A stretch of 6,653 bases of DNA. Origin: Pseudomonadota bacterium (GTDB lineage Bacteria; Pseudomonadota; Alphaproteobacteria; Azospirillales; Azospirillaceae). Made by a program: the position numbers and the translations under genes. The notes beneath the pieces are model-generated. The model did not search any database, was not told the DNA's origin, and worked only from the letters and a program-made list of their open reading frames with translations. Shown here piece after piece: positions 4,610 to 6,653 of this stretch; the stretch's first letter is position 1, and the number at the start of each line of letters is the position of its first letter. The DNA lies in assembly GCA_023413605.1 (NCBI GenBank), contig JAEZPL010000081.1, positions 1-6,653 of the forward strand. The letters run 5' to 3'.

Positions 4610-6313
4610 CTACTCCGCGGCCTTGCCGGCCTTCATCTTCGATCCGCCCTTCTGCATGCCGCCCTTCATTCCGCCGAGCACCTCGTCGGCCGTGGCCTTG
4701 TGGTTCTTCACCGAACTGGTCCACGGAAGGTAGGCGGACCCGTCGAGCTTGTCGCCGTTCCGGCCCAGGCTCTTCAGCCGCTTCTGGTCCTCGTCGGTCA
4801 GCACCTGCTTCGGCAGGGGCTGGAGGTGCTTCACGTCGTCCGCGGTCATGCCCAGCATGCCGGCGACACGGCTGCCGTAGTCGTCGTGGACCAGGAAGAG
4901 GTGCCAGAGCATCCGTTCCTGCACGTCGCGTTCACACTGGGCCAGCAGGGTGCCCATGTTGTGGACGAGGTCGTCGCGCTCCCACTCCATCATGGTGCGG
5001 TAGCGGATGCGCGGCTGGACGTAGTCGTTGCGGCGTTCCAGGACGCTGCGGGTCAGCCGGCCGCGGATTTCCGGCGGGTTGTTGGGCTCCTCCCGCGCGG
5101 CCTCGTTCAGGCCGTTGTGGATGGACGGCTCGAAATTGATGTGCGGGTTCTGGCCGGGCGCGATGTCGCGGCGGTAGGACATCTGGCCGCCCGACAGGTT
5201 GGTGGCGACCTTGGCGTTCTTCGCCTGGTTCACCGGCAGTTGCAGGTAGTTGGTGCCGACGCGGTAGCGCTGCGTGTCGGAGTAGGAGAAGGTCCGCCCG
5301 ACCAGCATCTTGTCGTCGGAGAAGTCGAGCCCGTCCACCAGCACGCCGGTGCCCATGGCGATCTGCTCGTTCTCATTGAAGTGATCCTCGACGTTGCGGT
5401 TCAGCGTCATGACGCCGATGTGCCGCAGGGGGAAGTCCTTCTCCGGCCAGATCTTGGTGTCGTCCAGCGGATCCCAGTCCAGCTCCGGATGGTCGTGGTC
5501 TTCCATGATCTGGACGTACATGTCCCACTGCGGGTGGTCGCCGCGCTCGATGGCCTCGTAGAGATCCTTGGAGGCGGAGCCCAGATCCTGCCCCTGCACC
5601 TTGGCCGCTTCGTCCGCCGTCAGGCTGGCGACGCCGCAGCGCGGGTGAAAGTGGTACTTGACCAGCACCGTGTCGCCTTGCGCGTTCACCATCTTGTAGG
5701 TGTTCACGCCGAAGCCTTCCATGTGCCGGTAGTTCGCCGGGATGCCGCGCGGGCTGAACAGGTGCGTCAGCATGTGCATCGATTCCGGCGTCTGGCTCAT
5801 GAAGTCGAAGATGCGGTTCGGCTCCTGCCGGAAGGTCACCGGGTCGGGCTTCAGCGAATGGATGACGTCCGGGAACTTGATGGCGTCGCGGATGAAGAAG
5901 ACCGCGAGGTTGTTGCCGACGAGATCCCAGTTGCCGTCCTCGGTGTAGAACTTCACCGCGAAGCCGCGCGGGTCGCGCGCCACCTCCGACGAGTCGCGGC
6001 CGCCGATGACGGTGGAGAAGCGGATGGCCAGCGGCGTCTTCTTGCCGGCTTGTGCAAACAGCTTGGCGCGCGTGTATTTGGAGGCCGGCTCGTCGCCGAT
6101 CTTGCCGGTCGCCTCCAGCTCGCCATAGCAGACGAAGCCGCGCGCGTGGACCACGCGTTCCGGGATGCGTTCGCGGTCGAAGTGGGTGATCTTCTCCAGG
6201 AACTGGTAGTTCTCCAGCGTCGCCGGGCCGCGGCTGCCGACGGTGCGCTGGGACTGGTTGTTGGTGATCGGGTGGCCCTGGCGATTCGTCAGAGTTTTGG
6301 GCTCTTCAGCCAT
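4610..6313 (-). CDS. Monofunctional heme catalase
   Basis: This cytoplasmic heme enzyme converts two hydrogen peroxide to water and oxygen. The protein has 567 residues. The active-site histidine is H56 in FDRERIPERVVHARGF, the distal asparagine lies in DLVGNN (N134/N135), and the proximal heme ligand is Y344 in GRTFSYSDTQRYR, with R340 next to it. The core barrel spans about 25-400, and the catalase immune-responsive-type helical domain about 415-495 (RSVLERRNDYVQPRIRYR). Residues beyond about 500 exceed a standard small-subunit catalase (about 480-500) and end in a Gly/Met/Lys-rich tail, GGMKGGMQKGGSKMKAGKAAE. The length is well short of the 700-plus-residue large-subunit (KatE/HPII) class, and no C-terminal flavodoxin-like domain is present. 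ATG 6311-6313 is chosen because AGGGAGA precedes it and the usual catalase N-terminus follows; the frame is open further upstream without family similarity. An EcfG-type promoter and a hairpin leader lie upstream. The family symbol (katA or other) is left open. Confidence 0.96.
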   Translation of the reverse strand: MAEEPKTLTNRQGHPITNNQSQRTVGSRGPATLENYQFLEKITHFDRERIPERVVHARGFVCYGELEATGKIGDEPASKYTRAKLFAQAGKKTPLAIRFSTVIGGRDSSEVARDPRGFAVKFYTEDGNWDLVGNNLAVFFIRDAIKFPDVIHSLKPDPVTFRQEPNRIFDFMSQTPESMHMLTHLFSPRGIPANYRHMEGFGVNTYKMVNAQGDTVLVKYHFHPRCGVASLTADEAAKVQGQDLGSASKDLYEAIERGDHPQWDMYVQIMEDHDHPELDWDPLDDTKIWPEKDFPLRHIGVMTLNRNVEDHFNENEQIAMGTGVLVDGLDFSDDKMLVGRTFSYSDTQRYRVGTNYLQLPVNQAKNAKVATNLSGGQMSYRRDIAPGQNPHINFEPSIHNGLNEAAREEPNNPPEIRGRLTRSVLERRNDYVQPRIRYRTMMEWERDDLVHNMGTLLAQCERDVQERMLWHLFLVHDDYGSRVAGMLGMTADDVKHLQPLPKQVLTDEDQKRLKSLGRNGDKLDGSAYLPWTSSVKNHKATADEVLGGMKGGMQKGGSKMKAGKAAE

Positions 6314-6353
6314 CGCATTCTCCCTGAACAGCGGCTGTTTGGACAACATCCTT

Positions 6354-6381
6354 GGCCGGCCGGCTGCATCGCCGGCCGGCC
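6354..6381 (-). promoter_or_regulatory. Perfect GC hairpin in the predicted catalase 5' leader
   Basis: GGCCGGCCGGC (6354-6364) and GCCGGCCGGCC (6371-6381) pair over 11 bp with loop TGCATC, extendable by G-T wobbles. In the transcript started at the EcfG-type promoter it would form within the first few bases of the RNA, about 40 bases before the catalase ATG and clear of its ribosome binding site. No T run follows, so it is not an ordinary terminator. mRNA stabilisation or protein binding are possible roles. Confidence 0.6.
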
Positions 6382-6392
6382 GGTATCTTGCC

Positions 6393-6417
6393 AACCGCCA
6401 CATTTTGGAAGCGTTCC
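6393..6417 (-). promoter_or_regulatory. EcfG-type (general stress response) promoter of the catalase gene
   Basis: On the minus strand GGAAC (6417-6413) is followed after 17 bases by GTT (6395-6393), or GGTT after 16. This fits the alphaproteobacterial EcfG/RpoE2 consensus GGAAC-N16/17-CGTT with one change in the -10. The predicted start near 6386 leaves a leader of about 73 bases. Catalases are known targets of this stress regulon in other Alphaproteobacteria. The -35 also lies in a TGGAA-GCG-TTCCA repeat (6406-6418). Confidence 0.6.
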
Positions 6418-6468
6418 AGTCTACGGCATCCATTCGGGAGCACTGGCCGATGGGACGTGTCCAAAGGA

Positions 6469-6496
6469 AAAGGGCGGCCCCGAGGGACCGCCCTTT
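6469..6496 (-). terminator. Intrinsic terminator of groEL
   Basis: AAAGGGCGG (6469-6477) and CCGCCCTTT (6488-6496) form a 9-bp stem with a 10-base loop. On the minus strand the stem runs into TTTTCCTTT, a good T-rich tail. It begins 32 bases after the groEL stop and isolates the chaperonin transcript from the catalase promoter. Confidence 0.85.
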
Positions 6497-6527
6497 CCAC
6501 AAACGTCCTGAGAGACGCAGGCTTCGA

Positions 6528-6653
6528 TCAGAAGCCCATGCCGCCCATGTCGTCCATGCCACCCGGCATGCCGGCCGGAGCAGCCTTCTTCTCCGGCTTC
6601 TCGGCGATCATCGCCTCGGTGGTGATCAGCAGGCCGGCGATCGAGGCCGCGTC
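6528..6653 (-). CDS. groL: 60 kDa chaperonin GroEL, last 41 residues (cut by the window edge)
   Basis: GroEL forms the double-ring cytoplasmic folding chamber that works with GroES. Only the C-terminus is present: DAASIAGLLITTEAMIAEKP, then a charged and alanine-rich linker and the flexible Gly/Met tail AGMPGGMDDMGGMGF. The AGLLITTEA(M)IAEKPEK block and the GGM-type repeats are diagnostic for GroEL. The stop TGA is at 6530-6528. A strong terminator follows, as expected for the end of a groESL operon, whose remainder should lie to the right. Confidence 0.96.
   Translation of the reverse strand, partial: DAASIAGLLITTEAMIAEKPEKKAAPAGMPGGMDDMGGMGF

Noticed and set aside
4196..6511. A 771-codon open frame on the plus strand opposite the catalase gene
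   Set aside because: It is an antisense shadow of a GC-rich coding region. The protein is Val/His/Arg/Ala-rich with no domain, it overlaps the monooxygenase gene and spans two terminators, whereas the minus-strand frame is an unmistakable catalase.

Overview
The window reads as chromosomal DNA of a high-GC alphaproteobacterium, most likely Azospirillum or a close relative in the Rhodospirillales. This is inference from codon bias, from the style of the proteins (a GroEL tail of the 'AAPAGMPGGMDDMGGMGF' type, a diheme peroxidase, an AmpR very close to the Pseudomonas type) and from an EcfG-type promoter. No search could be run. I see no insertion sequence, integrase, tRNA, rRNA or CRISPR array.

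Layout. Positions 1-701 (-) hold the N-terminal two thirds of a periplasmic diheme cytochrome c peroxidase, cut by the left edge. Positions 702-920 are intergenic, with a possible extended -10 promoter for the peroxidase and a perfect 11-bp inverted repeat just past the end of bla. Positions 921-1838 (-) encode a class A serine beta-lactamase with a Tat-type signal. Positions 1839-2216 form a 378-base regulatory gap. Positions 2217-3098 (+) encode AmpR, a LysR-type regulator. Positions 3199-4191 (+) encode an exported alpha/beta hydrolase, and 4230-4550 (+) a small IsdG-type heme monooxygenase. A 13-bp-stem terminator at 4555-4585 separates these from a convergent heme catalase at 4610-6313 (-). 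The right edge (6528-6653, -) holds the last 41 residues of the chaperonin GroEL, followed by its own terminator.

How the genes work together. The clearest unit is the divergent bla-ampR pair. The gap holds two overlapping, oppositely directed sigma70-like promoters. Next to them is a cluster of related half-sites (ATTTGGG, CCCAAAT, AATTTGG) that is well placed to activate bla and repress ampR. AmpR keeps the residues known to contact muropeptides, so the sequence predicts a beta-lactamase induced by cell-wall stress. The bla transcript from this promoter would carry an unusually long leader of about 300 nt.

The second theme is peroxide and heme. A periplasmic peroxidase, a cytoplasmic catalase and a heme-degrading monooxygenase lie within 6.6 kb. 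The catalase has a convincing EcfG (general stress response) promoter, GGAAC-N17-GTT, followed by a strong GC hairpin in its predicted 5' leader. I found no evidence for a wholly new system. The parts most worth checking are the long bla leader with an alternative in-frame start, the catalase leader hairpin and the bla-ampR operator.
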